From the NCBI GenBank assembly GCA_003141315.1, contig PLLP01000007.1:1-55796 (forward strand): 55,796 nucleotides of DNA, given 5' to 3'. The DNA is from Phycisphaerales bacterium. GTDB taxonomy: Bacteria; Planctomycetota; Phycisphaerae; Sedimentisphaerales; Anaerobacaceae. Positions within the stretch are counted from its first letter, which is position 1; each line of letters opens with the position of its first letter. Under the pieces are notes generated by a model that did no database searches, was not told the DNA's origin, and saw nothing but the letters and a program-made list of their open reading frames with translations. Both the position numbers and the translations under genes were made by a program. Of the stretch, positions 1 through 8,107 are shown in pieces.

Positions 1-1698
1 CGGGGAGCAGACAATCGGTTCGCCGCGAATATTAAAACTTGTGTTAATAATTACAGGGCAGCCTGTTTTTTCTTTAAAGCGGGTGATAAGACGGTGCAGC
101 TTCGGGTGGCGGACGGCATCAACGGTCTGGATGCGAGCCGAAAAATCGACGTGCGTAATCGCGGGCACAATACTGCGTTTGACTTTCAGTTTATCCAGCC
201 CCTTGAGCGACTGAGCGGATTCATCGAAGGGCAGCTTTTTATCCTGCCTGAGCTGTGCAACCAGCAGCATATAGGGACTTTCGGTCGTGGGGTCAAGCTC
301 GAAGTATCGAGCGGCGTCCTCCTGTAAAACACAGGGTGCGAATGGGCGAAAAGATTCGCGAAATTTTATCTTCAGATTCATAACGGACTGCATTTTTTCG
401 CTGCGAGCGTCGCCGATAATGCTTCGATTTCCGAGGGCTCTTGGGCCAAACTCCATTCGACCCTGGAACCAGCCAATGACTTTTTCCTGGCTTATAAGCT
501 CCGCCACTTTGTCAATCAGCTGGTCGTCGTTTTCATAAAAGTGGTATTTTGCGCCGACCGACTTGAGGAAATTTTCTATCTGGGTGTTATCAAACGAAGG
601 GCCGAGAAGGGATGCAAATTGTTTGTCGGTTTTGCCAGCCTGGCGTTTGTTGTCGAGCAGTTGGTACCAGACAAACAAGGCTGCGCCAAGCGCACCACCG
701 GCGTCGCCCGATGCCGGCTGAATCCAGATGTTCTCGAAGGGGCCTTCGCGAAGCACCAGGCCATTAGCAACGCAGTTTAGCGCTACGCCGCCGGCGAGGA
801 CAAGATTTTTGGTATTGGTTTGTCGATGCACGTAGCGGATGGTTCGCATCATAATTTCCTCTGTGACTTTTTGGATGGATGCGGCGATATCCATCTGGCG
901 TTCGGTGAGGGGCTGGCTGGGGAGCCTGCACGGTACGCCGAACAATTCTTCAAATTTCGAATCGGTCATCACGCTCTTGTGGCAGTATGGGAAATATTCC
1001 ATATTGAGGCGGAACGAGCCGTCATCCTTGAGGTCAACAAGTTTTTCCATTATGAGGTCGTAATATTTCGGCTCGCCATAGGGCGCCAGCCCCATCAGTT
1101 TGTATTCGCCGGAATTGACTTTAAAACCTGTAAAGTAAGTAAAAGCGGAGTAAAGCAGGCCAAGGGAATGCGGGAACCTGATTTCCTCGTGCAGGGTGAT
1201 TTTATTTCCTTTGCCTACGCCGTAGCTCGCGGTCGTCCACTCGCCGACGCCATCCATAGTGAGAATGGCGGCCTCTTCGAATGGCGAGGGGAAAAATGCG
1301 CTGGCTGCGTGTGATTCGTGATGCTCTGTAAAGATATACCGGCCTTTATATTTTTTATCCAGCGCTTTATCCATTTCGCGGGGCAGGTGCAGCTTTTGTT
1401 TGAGCCATACCGGTATTCCGGAGAAGAATTGTCCGAAACCGCGGGGGGCGTAAGCGATGTATGATTCGAGAAGCCGTTCAAATTTGAGGAGGGGTTTTTC
1501 ATAGAAGACTACGTAATCGAGGCGGTCGGCTTTCGTATCCGCGGCCTCAAGACAGTAGCGGACGGCATTTGCGGGGAAACGCTGGTCGTGCTTTTTCCGC
1601 GTGAAGCGCTCTTCCTGGGCAGCGGCGATAATTGAACCGTCCCTGATAAGCGCTGCGGCGCTGTCGTGATAAAAGGCTGAGATTCCGAGAATATCCAT
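1..1698 (-). CDS. Carbamoyltransferase, NodU/CmcH family (C-terminus cut by window edge)
   Basis: The frame is open from the ATG at 1698 to base 1, giving 566 residues with no stop, so the C-terminus lies outside the window. Family members transfer a carbamoyl group from carbamoyl phosphate, via carbamoyl-AMP, to hydroxyls of sugars or antibiotics. The N-terminal Kae1-like domain opens with GISAFYHDSAAAL and EERFTRKKHD, followed by the metal-site motif EHHESHAASAF and then DGVGEW and GGVALNCVANG. The C-terminal YrdC-like carbamoyl-AMP domain shows GWFQGRMEFGPRALGNRS, RPFAP and TSFNIRGEP. The start sits on the family N-terminus; no strong ribosome site is visible. No glycosyltransferase or antibiotic cluster is adjacent, so the acceptor is unknown; a surface polysaccharide is a guess. 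The family assignment is secure. Confidence 0.93.
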   Translation of the reverse strand, partial: MDILGISAFYHDSAAALIRDGSIIAAAQEERFTRKKHDQRFPANAVRYCLEAADTKADRLDYVVFYEKPLLKFERLLESYIAYAPRGFGQFFSGIPVWLKQKLHLPREMDKALDKKYKGRYIFTEHHESHAASAFFPSPFEEAAILTMDGVGEWTTASYGVGKGNKITLHEEIRFPHSLGLLYSAFTYFTGFKVNSGEYKLMGLAPYGEPKYYDLIMEKLVDLKDDGSFRLNMEYFPYCHKSVMTDSKFEELFGVPCRLPSQPLTERQMDIAASIQKVTEEIMMRTIRYVHRQTNTKNLVLAGGVALNCVANGLVLREGPFENIWIQPASGDAGGALGAALFVWYQLLDNKRQAGKTDKQFASLLGPSFDNTQIENFLKSVGAKYHFYENDDQLIDKVAELISQEKVIGWFQGRMEFGPRALGNRSIIGDARSEKMQSVMNLKIKFRESFRPFAPCVLQEDAARYFELDPTTESPYMLLVAQLRQDKKLPFDESAQSLKGLDKLKVKRSIVPAITHVDFSARIQTVDAVRHPKLHRLITRFKEKTGCPVIINTSFNIRGEPIVCSP

Positions 1699-1744
1699 AT
1701 ATAGTCCACCACAAGAATGGCGAATCTGCGATATTTATAATGCC

Positions 1745-1776
1745 CCCCCTATCCCGATTAAGGCGGGATAAGGGGG
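1745..1776. repeat. GC-rich inverted repeat between two minus-strand genes
   Basis: CCCCCTATCCCG pairs with CGGGATAAGGGGG, with one bulged A and a loop of about seven bases. It lies 21 bp past the GH127 stop. There is no T-run on either side, so it is at best an imperfect terminator or mRNA-end hairpin. Confidence 0.6.
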
Positions 1777-1796
1777 TCTGTAATTTCCGAAGCCGA

Positions 1797-4160
1797 TTAT
1801 TTTTTATCTTTCAGCAGGATAACGCCGAAAACAGTGCCGGTCGATTTTTCCGGACGAGCGGCAAACTTTACAGTAATCTTACTCTTGTCTTTCAGAGTCT
1901 CAGTCGCCAGCTTATACTCAACAGAAACAGGGGCACGCCTTCTATCCTGCTGATTGGGCTGATTCGGAGGCGGCGCCAATTCGCCGATTTTCTGGTCGTC
2001 AACAAGCACGTCAAAGACGTTTCTGCCAAAGCCCGTGTAAATAATCTGCAAAGTCAATGGTTCATTCTGGACGACTTTCAAGTCATAAGAGAACCATCCG
2101 CCATTATTGGCTCTGCGACCCCTCGGGCCTTCGCCCCTGCCAAATGCGCTGGAACTTTCGAACTTCAGATTGTGGTCAACTTCAGGCTGCTGTTCGCCGG
2201 GCTGGACAAAATCGACTGTCCTGGCCTCGAGGTCCAATTTTTCCTGCTGAATTCTTGCGTATTCTTTTTGCTTTTCAGTCCACTGGGTGTCGGTAAAGAC
2301 GTCCCAGTAGATTGTATAACGGTTATCATACATTTTATAGAAGGGGAACAATTTGACATCGCGAGGTTTTCCGACATTGGCGAGCGTAAAATTGTTCGGC
2401 TTTCCATCGGCGGCCTTAACCCACTGCTCAACTGTCCTACCCGAAGTAATCAGGACGGGCACATACATCGGCTGGTTAGCTTTAGGATCGTTTTCCGGGC
2501 CTAAATTGCCTCCCAGCACGAGCGGGCCATACATAATCGCAACACGATTGGGGTTGTCGGGCATAGCCTCAAGACGAAGCGACATCGGGAAATTGACTTC
2601 AATAGAGTCGCCGTCTTTCCAGTTTTGAGCGAGCTTAATAAAAGTCGACGGCACGGCGGCAACCTTCCGGGCTTCGCCGTTAATTTTAACCTCTGCGCCT
2701 TTCACCGCCCAGTATGGGCAGCGAATATAGACCGCGAGGTCAACCGGTTTCTGGCATTTGAAGGTGAGTTTAATTTTGCCGTCGTCCGGGAAATTTGTAT
2801 TCTGGGTTATTTTCAATCCCTTATCTTTCCAATCAAGTTGTGACGCGATAAACAGATTGACGTATAACTCCGTATCGTTGTGGTAATAAATGGAATTGCC
2901 GTACTGCGCATGATTTTCCATACCCGTTCCGATGCAGCAGGTAAAACCGTTGGGGTCCTGGAAATCCTTAAAGCCGCCCATCCCGAGCGAAAGGTTATAG
3001 GTTACCCTGCCATTTTCCGGATTCTGAGAAGAGAGGATATGGTTCAAGAGCGCCCTCTCATAGAAATCGCCGACGCCTGCCCGCGGCTCCCAGCAGAACA
3101 GATGGCTGGAAAGCTTTAGCATATTATAGACATTGCAGGTTTCTGTCGTACCCGGGCCGAGTTGGTCGCTTAGCTTATCAGCAGGGCCGAGATATTCATT
3201 GATGCCGTTGCCGCCGGTGACATAAGAATGATGATGAGCAACCCTGTCCCAGAAGAATTCCGCACCGGTCTTGCTCGGCACATCTCCGGTAAGCTCGTAA
3301 ATTCTCGCCAAGCCAATCATTTTGGGAATATTGGTATTTCCGTGGTAGCCTGCGAGAATATCTTTCTGCTCAATCATCGGGTCCATCATTTCTTTGTGAT
3401 GAAACTTTTTTGCCATTTGCATATATTTCTGCTGACCTGTATCAGCAGCCAAATCCGCCAAGACTTCCGCAATGCCGCCATGCTCACAAAACATTAATTT
3501 CTGCATCTGCTCATCGGTAAGGTTGCCGATAATCGTCTCAAACCAGTCGGCAAGTTTTACTTCTACATCGAGGGCCTTCGGGTTATTGCAGAGGTGGTAG
3601 TCATCTCTGAGTCCTGCCATTTCCTTGTGAAGTGTATAAATGGGGACCCAGCAGCCGTTAAGGTCAAACGGCTGAGTTTTGATATCGCCCCGCTGAATCT
3701 CTTTGAAAATCCCTTTGCCGCGAGGGACGCACATCGCATACCCTGTGTGGTTTGCATCCTGGCAGGCAGCAAGTTCGTCAACGATGTAAGCAGCCCTGTC
3801 TTTGAAACGTTTATCGCCGGTGGAGGCATACATCAGGGAACAGGCGCTAAGGTAATGGCCGAGTGAATGCCCTGCGATACCCTGTGCCTCCCATCCGCCA
3901 TAAGGTCTGGCCTTCGGTTTCAGTCCGGCAGTCGTAAGAAATTTCGAGAGAAGACGGTCAGGGTCGTAGTTCAGCAGCGTCTGCTCATCAAGCTCCTGTG
4001 CATGTTTGAAGGGGCCATCCAGCAGGCGCACATTATTCAAATCAAATGGACGCACGTTGAGCGCCTTTTCCTCGCTGGCTTTCATAGCGGCATCTTTTAT
4101 ATCGGCAGACGCCTGCACGACAAATACGAGGGCTAACAAAATACAAATACGCACTTTCAT
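1797..4160 (-). CDS. Secreted GH127 (DUF1680) beta-L-arabinofuranosidase-like glycoside hydrolase
   Basis: 787 residues with a signal peptide over about residues 1-18. Known GH127 enzymes release terminal beta-L-arabinofuranose using a zinc-bound cysteine nucleophile. The key residues are visible: Glu322 in NGINEYLG as likely acid/base, the zinc ligands Glu340 and Cys342 in TTETCNVYN, and the pair Cys408-Cys409 in GFTCCIGTG. The frame extends two codons upstream to a TTG, but an AGGAG seven bases before the ATG at 4160 fixes the start there. The product is predicted to be exported, so it would act on plant or algal arabinose-containing glycans in the periplasm or outside. L-arabinose isomerase is encoded 4 kb away on the other strand, consistent with arabinose use. 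Exact linkage specificity cannot be read from sequence. Confidence 0.9.
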   Translation of the reverse strand: MKVRICILLALVFVVQASADIKDAAMKASEEKALNVRPFDLNNVRLLDGPFKHAQELDEQTLLNYDPDRLLSKFLTTAGLKPKARPYGGWEAQGIAGHSLGHYLSACSLMYASTGDKRFKDRAAYIVDELAACQDANHTGYAMCVPRGKGIFKEIQRGDIKTQPFDLNGCWVPIYTLHKEMAGLRDDYHLCNNPKALDVEVKLADWFETIIGNLTDEQMQKLMFCEHGGIAEVLADLAADTGQQKYMQMAKKFHHKEMMDPMIEQKDILAGYHGNTNIPKMIGLARIYELTGDVPSKTGAEFFWDRVAHHHSYVTGGNGINEYLGPADKLSDQLGPGTTETCNVYNMLKLSSHLFCWEPRAGVGDFYERALLNHILSSQNPENGRVTYNLSLGMGGFKDFQDPNGFTCCIGTGMENHAQYGNSIYYHNDTELYVNLFIASQLDWKDKGLKITQNTNFPDDGKIKLTFKCQKPVDLAVYIRCPYWAVKGAEVKINGEARKVAAVPSTFIKLAQNWKDGDSIEVNFPMSLRLEAMPDNPNRVAIMYGPLVLGGNLGPENDPKANQPMYVPVLITSGRTVEQWVKAADGKPNNFTLANVGKPRDVKLFPFYKMYDNRYTIYWDVFTDTQWTEKQKEYARIQQEKLDLEARTVDFVQPGEQQPEVDHNLKFESSSAFGRGEGPRGRRANNGGWFSYDLKVVQNEPLTLQIIYTGFGRNVFDVLVDDQKIGELAPPPNQPNQQDRRRAPVSVEYKLATETLKDKSKITVKFAARPEKSTGTVFGVILLKDKK

Positions 4161-4264
4161 TTCCAAACTCCTGAAATTAAATATAAAAAACTCTCACCCA
4201 ATTTAAGGTAATAAGCCATAATAAGGCCTACAGTTGACTATAGCTTATTTTACTGCATTTTCGG

Positions 4265-4987
4265 CTATTTGTTTTGTTGAGCCGGCACGCCGACGGCAAT
4301 CAAATAGACCGGCTCCATATCGGCCGGCAAATCGCAGATTTTACCGACCTCATTGGGGTCAAACCCTCCAATCGGCACGCCGCCCAAACCCATAGCGGTA
4401 GCCTCCAGCAGGATATTCTGTGCAATGTGTCCCGCCTCGAGAATCGCCCCTTTATCCGCCCTGTCGCCGTATTTGGCGGTAGTGTTCCCTACTTTGGATG
4501 CAATAATAAAAGTGCAGCCTGACTTGGCAATCGCATTCTGCCTGCCCGCAAGCTTTTGCCGCACATCAACAGACTGCTTTATCATCAAGTCATTCTGAGC
4601 GGGACGATAGATATACAGACCTGAATGAGTTGCCAGGTAAAGTGTAATCGGGTATGTTGCTCTCGCCGACGGGGCTGTCCGCAGGCCCCTGGTTTTTTCG
4701 GTGATGCCCTGCCCTGCCCAGGCCAACTGGCTAATCTGTTTGTTAGTGAATTTTTCATCGGTAAATTGCCGGATGCTCCGCCTTGTGGCGAGTGCTTTTT
4801 CAAGACTCACCGCACCATCGAGTTTCGGTTCAGGAAGCTGAATTGTCCCAACTACCTTTAGTTCATTTTGCGCCGGGGCATTCGGTTCACCGCGAACTAT
4901 GGAAAATGCCGCCAGTGCAATCAGAACAGCCGGGACAATAACAGCGAGACTTAACGCAAACCATTTTTGTTTTTCTGCTTGTGCCAT
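4265..4987 (-). CDS. Nitroreductase-family (SagB/ThcOx-like) oxidoreductase with N-terminal membrane anchor
   Basis: 240 residues. A hydrophobic segment (about residues 10-31) precedes a nitroreductase fold. Seen: the FMN-binding start ATRRSIRQFTDEKFT, QLAWAGQGIT, the central APSARATYPITLYL, and the C-terminal AGHIAQNILLEATAMGLGGVPIGGF. Family members bind FMN and oxidise or reduce small molecules or peptide heterocycles. This variant, with its ILEAGHIAQN and A-LGLGGVPIG motifs, is common as a free-standing exported protein. The substrate is unknown, and no azoline/RiPP cluster surrounds it. AGGAG eight bases before the ATG supports the start. A good sigma-70-type promoter lies just upstream (5026-5054). 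Confidence 0.85.
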   Translation of the reverse strand: MAQAEKQKWFALSLAVIVPAVLIALAAFSIVRGEPNAPAQNELKVVGTIQLPEPKLDGAVSLEKALATRRSIRQFTDEKFTNKQISQLAWAGQGITEKTRGLRTAPSARATYPITLYLATHSGLYIYRPAQNDLMIKQSVDVRQKLAGRQNAIAKSGCTFIIASKVGNTTAKYGDRADKGAILEAGHIAQNILLEATAMGLGGVPIGGFDPNEVGKICDLPADMEPVYLIAVGVPAQQNK

Positions 4988-5025
4988 TTCTGAATCTCCT
5001 TAAAATTTACCAATTAATTTATACC

Positions 5026-5054
5026 ATTCTATCGTTCTATTACAGGCCGGTCAA
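5026..5054 (-). promoter_or_regulatory. Sigma-70-type promoter of the nitroreductase-like gene
   Basis: On the minus strand TTGACC, 17 bp, TAGAAT (five of six matches in each box), ending about 40 bp before the start codon at 4987. Prediction from consensus only. Confidence 0.55.
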
Positions 5055-5225
5055 TCCCATCCATTAAATGATAAATGATGAATTGGAACAGTTTTTGACG
5101 CCGGCAACCGAGGCCTGGGGCAGCGTTTGAGATTGCTTTTCGAGAAAAGATTGGTAGTATGTTCCGATTATGTTTGCCGCCCGCTGCGGCTGTCCTGACT
5201 TTATCGGGATTGCAGCAGGTCGCGG

Positions 5226-5240
5226 CCCGCCTGCGGCGGG
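5226..5240. repeat. Short palindrome CCCGCC-TGC-GGCGGG
   Basis: A perfect 6-bp stem with a 3-base loop, just upstream of the VanZ-like gene. It belongs to the dispersed YCCGCC-N3-GGCGGR set also seen at 6039, 17047, 20214, 27600, 27962, 28386 and 48853. Confidence 0.7.
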
Positions 5241-5259
5241 CAGACCTCGCAGAATTGAA

Positions 5260-6027
5260 ATGATAAAAATGCTGTCAAAAATTTCGCTGTCTCTGCAACA
5301 AAAGGTGATGCTGGGTCTCTTGGCGCTCTACTGGTCCGGCATTTTCGCCCTTACGCATATAACTATTCCGCCGCTTATGCTTCGGCAAATGCAGGCGTCC
5401 GACAAGGCTCTGCACTTTCTGGTTTATTTTATACTGATTATCCTGCTGTGGTTTTCGATAAGCCCGGCAGAGAAGGTGAATTTCCGGAAGAAAAAAATCT
5501 GGATAATCCTGCCTCTGCTTTTGTTTTACGCCGCCATCGATGAGTGGCTTCAGGGCTTTGAGGCAAGCCGAACAAGGGACATTATGGATTTTGTCGCCAA
5601 CGTCGAAGGCCTGTCTGCGGGCCTTGTTATAATTTGCCTTTTTTCATTCTGGCCGGCCGCTCTTGCCGCAACGGCCGCTGCGATTTTTGTTTTCACCGGC
5701 GCTGTGCGGATTCAGTTCACAGGGCAATTAGCTTTTGTAAGGCCGCTGTTCCTATTAACTTCGTTCGGGTTTTTTACCTTCGCATGGAATAGATTCCTGT
5801 CGTCCTTCGCTCCGGCTGAATCGAAATTACAGAAAATAAAAATGCTGATTTTGGCAATAGCTGTCCCTGCCGGCCTTATAGCAGCGGTAAAACTGCTCAC
5901 GCGATTTACAGGCAGGGTTTTTGGCACAAAAGATATAATACTTTCCGCCGCTGCAATTTTGGCGGTTGTTGTGGCAATATATCTTGTTTCACTCCTGAAA
6001 AGCTTTAGCCCTCAGAGAAAAAATTAG
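5260..6027 (+). CDS. VanZ-like integral membrane protein
   Basis: 255 residues with about six or seven hydrophobic helices. The VanZ signature is present in order: a first helix ending ALTHITIPP, then ASDKALHFLVYFILIILLWF, then YAAIDEWLQGFEASRTRDIMDFVAN, with conserved His, Asp-Glu and the R-x-x-x-D-x-x-D/A-N segment. Members are membrane proteins of uncertain role; VanZ itself lowers teicoplanin susceptibility. The frame is open back to an ATG at 5170, but those 30 extra codons run through a GC-rich palindrome and read as low-complexity Arg/Pro/Gly, so the ATG at 5260 is chosen (9 bases further, 5269, is also possible). No clear ribosome site was found. Confidence 0.75.
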   Translation: MIKMLSKISLSLQQKVMLGLLALYWSGIFALTHITIPPLMLRQMQASDKALHFLVYFILIILLWFSISPAEKVNFRKKKIWIILPLLLFYAAIDEWLQGFEASRTRDIMDFVANVEGLSAGLVIICLFSFWPAALAATAAAIFVFTGAVRIQFTGQLAFVRPLFLLTSFGFFTFAWNRFLSSFAPAESKLQKIKMLILAIAVPAGLIAAVKLLTRFTGRVFGTKDIILSAAAILAVVVAIYLVSLLKSFSPQRKN

Positions 6028-6038
6028 CCACTAAGTCA

Positions 6039-6053
6039 TCCGCCTGCGGCGGA
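6039..6053. repeat. Short palindrome TCCGCC-TGC-GGCGGA between convergent genes
   Basis: A perfect member of the dispersed palindrome set, followed by CCTTCGG. The same downstream word follows the copy at 17047. The rest of the 118-bp spacer is a T-rich run built from degenerate TTTTTGATA-like words (about 6109-6145). Confidence 0.75.
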
Positions 6054-6145
6054 CCTTCGGCACACAGAGGAACTTAAAACCAAAAACTACTCCGCTGCAA
6101 CGGATTGAATTTTTGATTCTTAATTTTTGATATTTGATTTTGTTT

Positions 6146-7801
6146 TTATTCCCAGAGCCAGTATTGGGTGAACATTTCCATATCATCGAGGTCAACTTTT
6201 CCGCTTTTGTTGAGGTCGCAGCCGCCGCACCAATCCGGCCCGGAACAATCCATCAGCCACTTATTCGCTAATAATGCCCAATCCTTAAAATCAACATACC
6301 CATCATTATTTATATCCTCATCAACAGCCTTTATGCCTAAAGAGTGGTCATAGCCTGCAGCAATAGCTATAAAACCTGAATTGGGAGAAGGTATATTACA
6401 TCGACCGTAGGAGTTGTCTCCCCAGGCAACGATAGAGCCATTTGCCTTCAGGCCGAGAGAATGATACGGACTCGTTGCCACAGCCACAAAGTCTCTATTT
6501 GGCGAAGGGATATTGCATTGGCCATAATAGTTCATCCCCCATGCAACAATCGAGCCGTCAGCCTTTAGGCCAAAAGAAAAATTCCAGCTTGCTGCTACAG
6601 CCACAAAACTTGAATTTGGCTCGGGTACATTGCACTGGCCACAGGAGTTATCTCCCCAGGCAACGATAGAGCCATTAGTCTTCAGGCCAAGATTATGATT
6701 CTCACCAGATGCTATCGCCACAAATCCATTATTAGGTTCGGGAACACAACACTGGCAGTATGCGTTATCTCCCCAAACGACGATGGATCCATCGGCCTTC
6801 AGGCCGAGACTATGATCTATACCTGTCGATACATCCACAAATCCTGTATTGGGGCTTGGAACATCGCATTGTCCCAAATTATTATATCCCCAGGCGACGA
6901 TAAAGCCATCTGACTTCAGACCAAGAGCCTGAATACCGCTATTTGAGGAGACATCAATAAAACCAGCATTAGGGGAAGGCATATCGCCCACCTCCTCACC
7001 CCAGGCAACGATAGAACCATTGGTCCTCAATGCGAGACTGTTATCTTCACCTCCTGTGACGACTACAAAACCTGAATTTGGAGAAGGAACATTACACTGG
7101 CCTTCATTATTAGCTCCCCAAGTGATAATAGAACCATCGACTTTCAAACCGATAGAATAATCATCGCCTGCAGCGACTGCCACAAATCCTGAATTTGGCT
7201 CAGGGATATTGCACTGGCCATCGCCGTTGTATCCCCAGGCAACGATAGAACCATTGGTCTTAAGGCCAAGACTATGAATGCTACCTGCGGTGACAGTCAC
7301 AAAGCCTGTATTTGGAGAAGGGACACTGCACTGGCCATAATCGTTTCTTCCCCATGCCACGATAGAGCTATCGCCTTTGAGGCCGAGACTATGGTCGCTG
7401 CCTGCGGCAACAGCCACAAAGCCTGTATTGGGAGAAGGGATATTGCACTGGCCATCGACGTTTCCTCCCCAAGCGACGATAGAGCCATCAGCCTTCAGGC
7501 CAAGACTATGCCAGTAGCCCGCTGCCACTGCCACAAAGCCTATATTGGGAGAAGGGACATTGCATTGGCCATAATAGTTATCTCCCCATGCGACAATAGA
7601 GCCATTATCTCGAAGGCCGAGAGAATGATACACGCCTGCAGAAACAGCTGTGAAACCACCCCTAAGGTCAACACCAACGACCTGGCTGCCCCAGCCGACG
7701 ATTTTGCCTGAAGTTTTCTGAGCGAGGACAGATTGCTGTGAAAAGAAAATAGAGAAGAAGGCCATCAACAAGATAGCTTTCTTTAGTCTTATTTTGGGCA
7801 T
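6146..7801 (-). CDS. Exported RCC1-repeat protein with C-terminal dockerin-like EF-hand pair
   Basis: 551 residues. A signal peptide occupies about residues 1-27. Residues 31-66 hold a partial repeat, and residues 67-492 carry eleven repeats of about 39 residues with the consensus GSIVAWGxNxYGQCNVPSPN then GFVAVAAGxxHSLGLKxD, an RCC1-like beta-propeller family with short blades. Residues 493-551 form two EF-hand-like loops (INNDGYVDFKDW and LNKSGKVDLDDM) separated by a Cys-rich linker with four Cys. Tails of this type are frequent on exported proteins of Phycisphaerae and resemble dockerin type I; whether they bind a cohesin is unknown. GGAGG nine bases before the ATG and a consensus promoter upstream support expression as a single gene. 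The function is probably surface or extracellular binding (inference). Confidence 0.85.
   Translation of the reverse strand: MPKIRLKKAILLMAFFSIFFSQQSVLAQKTSGKIVGWGSQVVGVDLRGGFTAVSAGVYHSLGLRDNGSIVAWGDNYYGQCNVPSPNIGFVAVAAGYWHSLGLKADGSIVAWGGNVDGQCNIPSPNTGFVAVAAGSDHSLGLKGDSSIVAWGRNDYGQCSVPSPNTGFVTVTAGSIHSLGLKTNGSIVAWGYNGDGQCNIPEPNSGFVAVAAGDDYSIGLKVDGSIITWGANNEGQCNVPSPNSGFVVVTGGEDNSLALRTNGSIVAWGEEVGDMPSPNAGFIDVSSNSGIQALGLKSDGFIVAWGYNNLGQCDVPSPNTGFVDVSTGIDHSLGLKADGSIVVWGDNAYCQCCVPEPNNGFVAIASGENHNLGLKTNGSIVAWGDNSCGQCNVPEPNSSFVAVAASWNFSFGLKADGSIVAWGMNYYGQCNIPSPNRDFVAVATSPYHSLGLKANGSIVAWGDNSYGRCNIPSPNSGFIAIAAGYDHSLGIKAVDEDINNDGYVDFKDWALLANKWLMDCSGPDWCGGCDLNKSGKVDLDDMEMFTQYWLWE
6326..7603 (-). repeat. 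Eleven 117-bp tandem coding repeats (RCC1 blades)
   Basis: In-frame tandem array inside the RCC1-like gene, unit close to 117 bp (39 codons). One unit (around 6960-7030) is shortened to GEEVGDMPSPN and has lost the YGQCNV part. Nearly every unit keeps one Cys (GQCN). Sequence similarity between units would allow unit gain or loss by recombination. Confidence 0.85.
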
Positions 7802-7829
7802 TTTCCGTTACCTCCGAAGTATTACGGAG

Positions 7830-7859
7830 ATTATAACCATAAAAAACAAAAATTGTCAA
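7830..7859 (-). promoter_or_regulatory. Consensus sigma-70-type promoter of the RCC1-repeat gene
   Basis: Minus strand TTGACA, 18 bp, TATAAT: both boxes match consensus fully. The -10 ends 29 bp before the start codon at 7801, and GGAGG lies in the predicted leader. Confidence 0.75.
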
Positions 7860-7874
7860 GCAAAATCCCGATTC

Positions 7875-7933
7875 AATTTCCAATAACCAATTTCCAACAC
7901 CCGATGTCGAATTTCCAATAACCAATCTCCAAC
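7875..7933. repeat. Two imperfect 24-bp direct repeats in a spacer
   Basis: AATTTCCAATAACCAATTTC... at 7875-7898 recurs with one change at 7910-7933, and shorter CCAATTTTC/TTTCCAA words continue to about 7965. This non-coding spacer (7802-8107) otherwise holds only the RCC1 promoter and the araA leader. Confidence 0.7.
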
Positions 7934-8107
7934 TTCCAATTTTCAGCTCCCGATTTTCAGGTTCGGGGTGCGGAAAAGGGTTATTGCCGGGCATATTTTT
8001 ATCTGTAAAAATTAAGAAAGAATGCTTGCTTATTTTCGTAAATTTGTTAGGCTGTCTGCCAATCACGTGAACCAATTTTATTCAGGGCTTTTATGGAGAA
8101 AAAGATT

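Noticed and set aside
1740-2504. Plus-strand 254-codon frame opposite the GH127 gene
   Set aside because: Shadow of a strongly conserved enzyme; no protein family and no ribosome site.
5170-5259. N-terminal extension of the VanZ-like protein
   Set aside because: It reads through a GC-rich palindrome and gives an Arg/Pro/Gly stretch before a normal N-terminus.
6326-7603. Tandem repeats as a CRISPR array
   Set aside because: The units are 117 bp, in frame and encode protein blades; there are no unique spacers between constant repeats.
7668-8075. Minus-strand 135-codon frame in the araA spacer
   Set aside because: It translates the TTTCCAATAACCAA repeats and the start of the RCC1 gene in a wrong frame.
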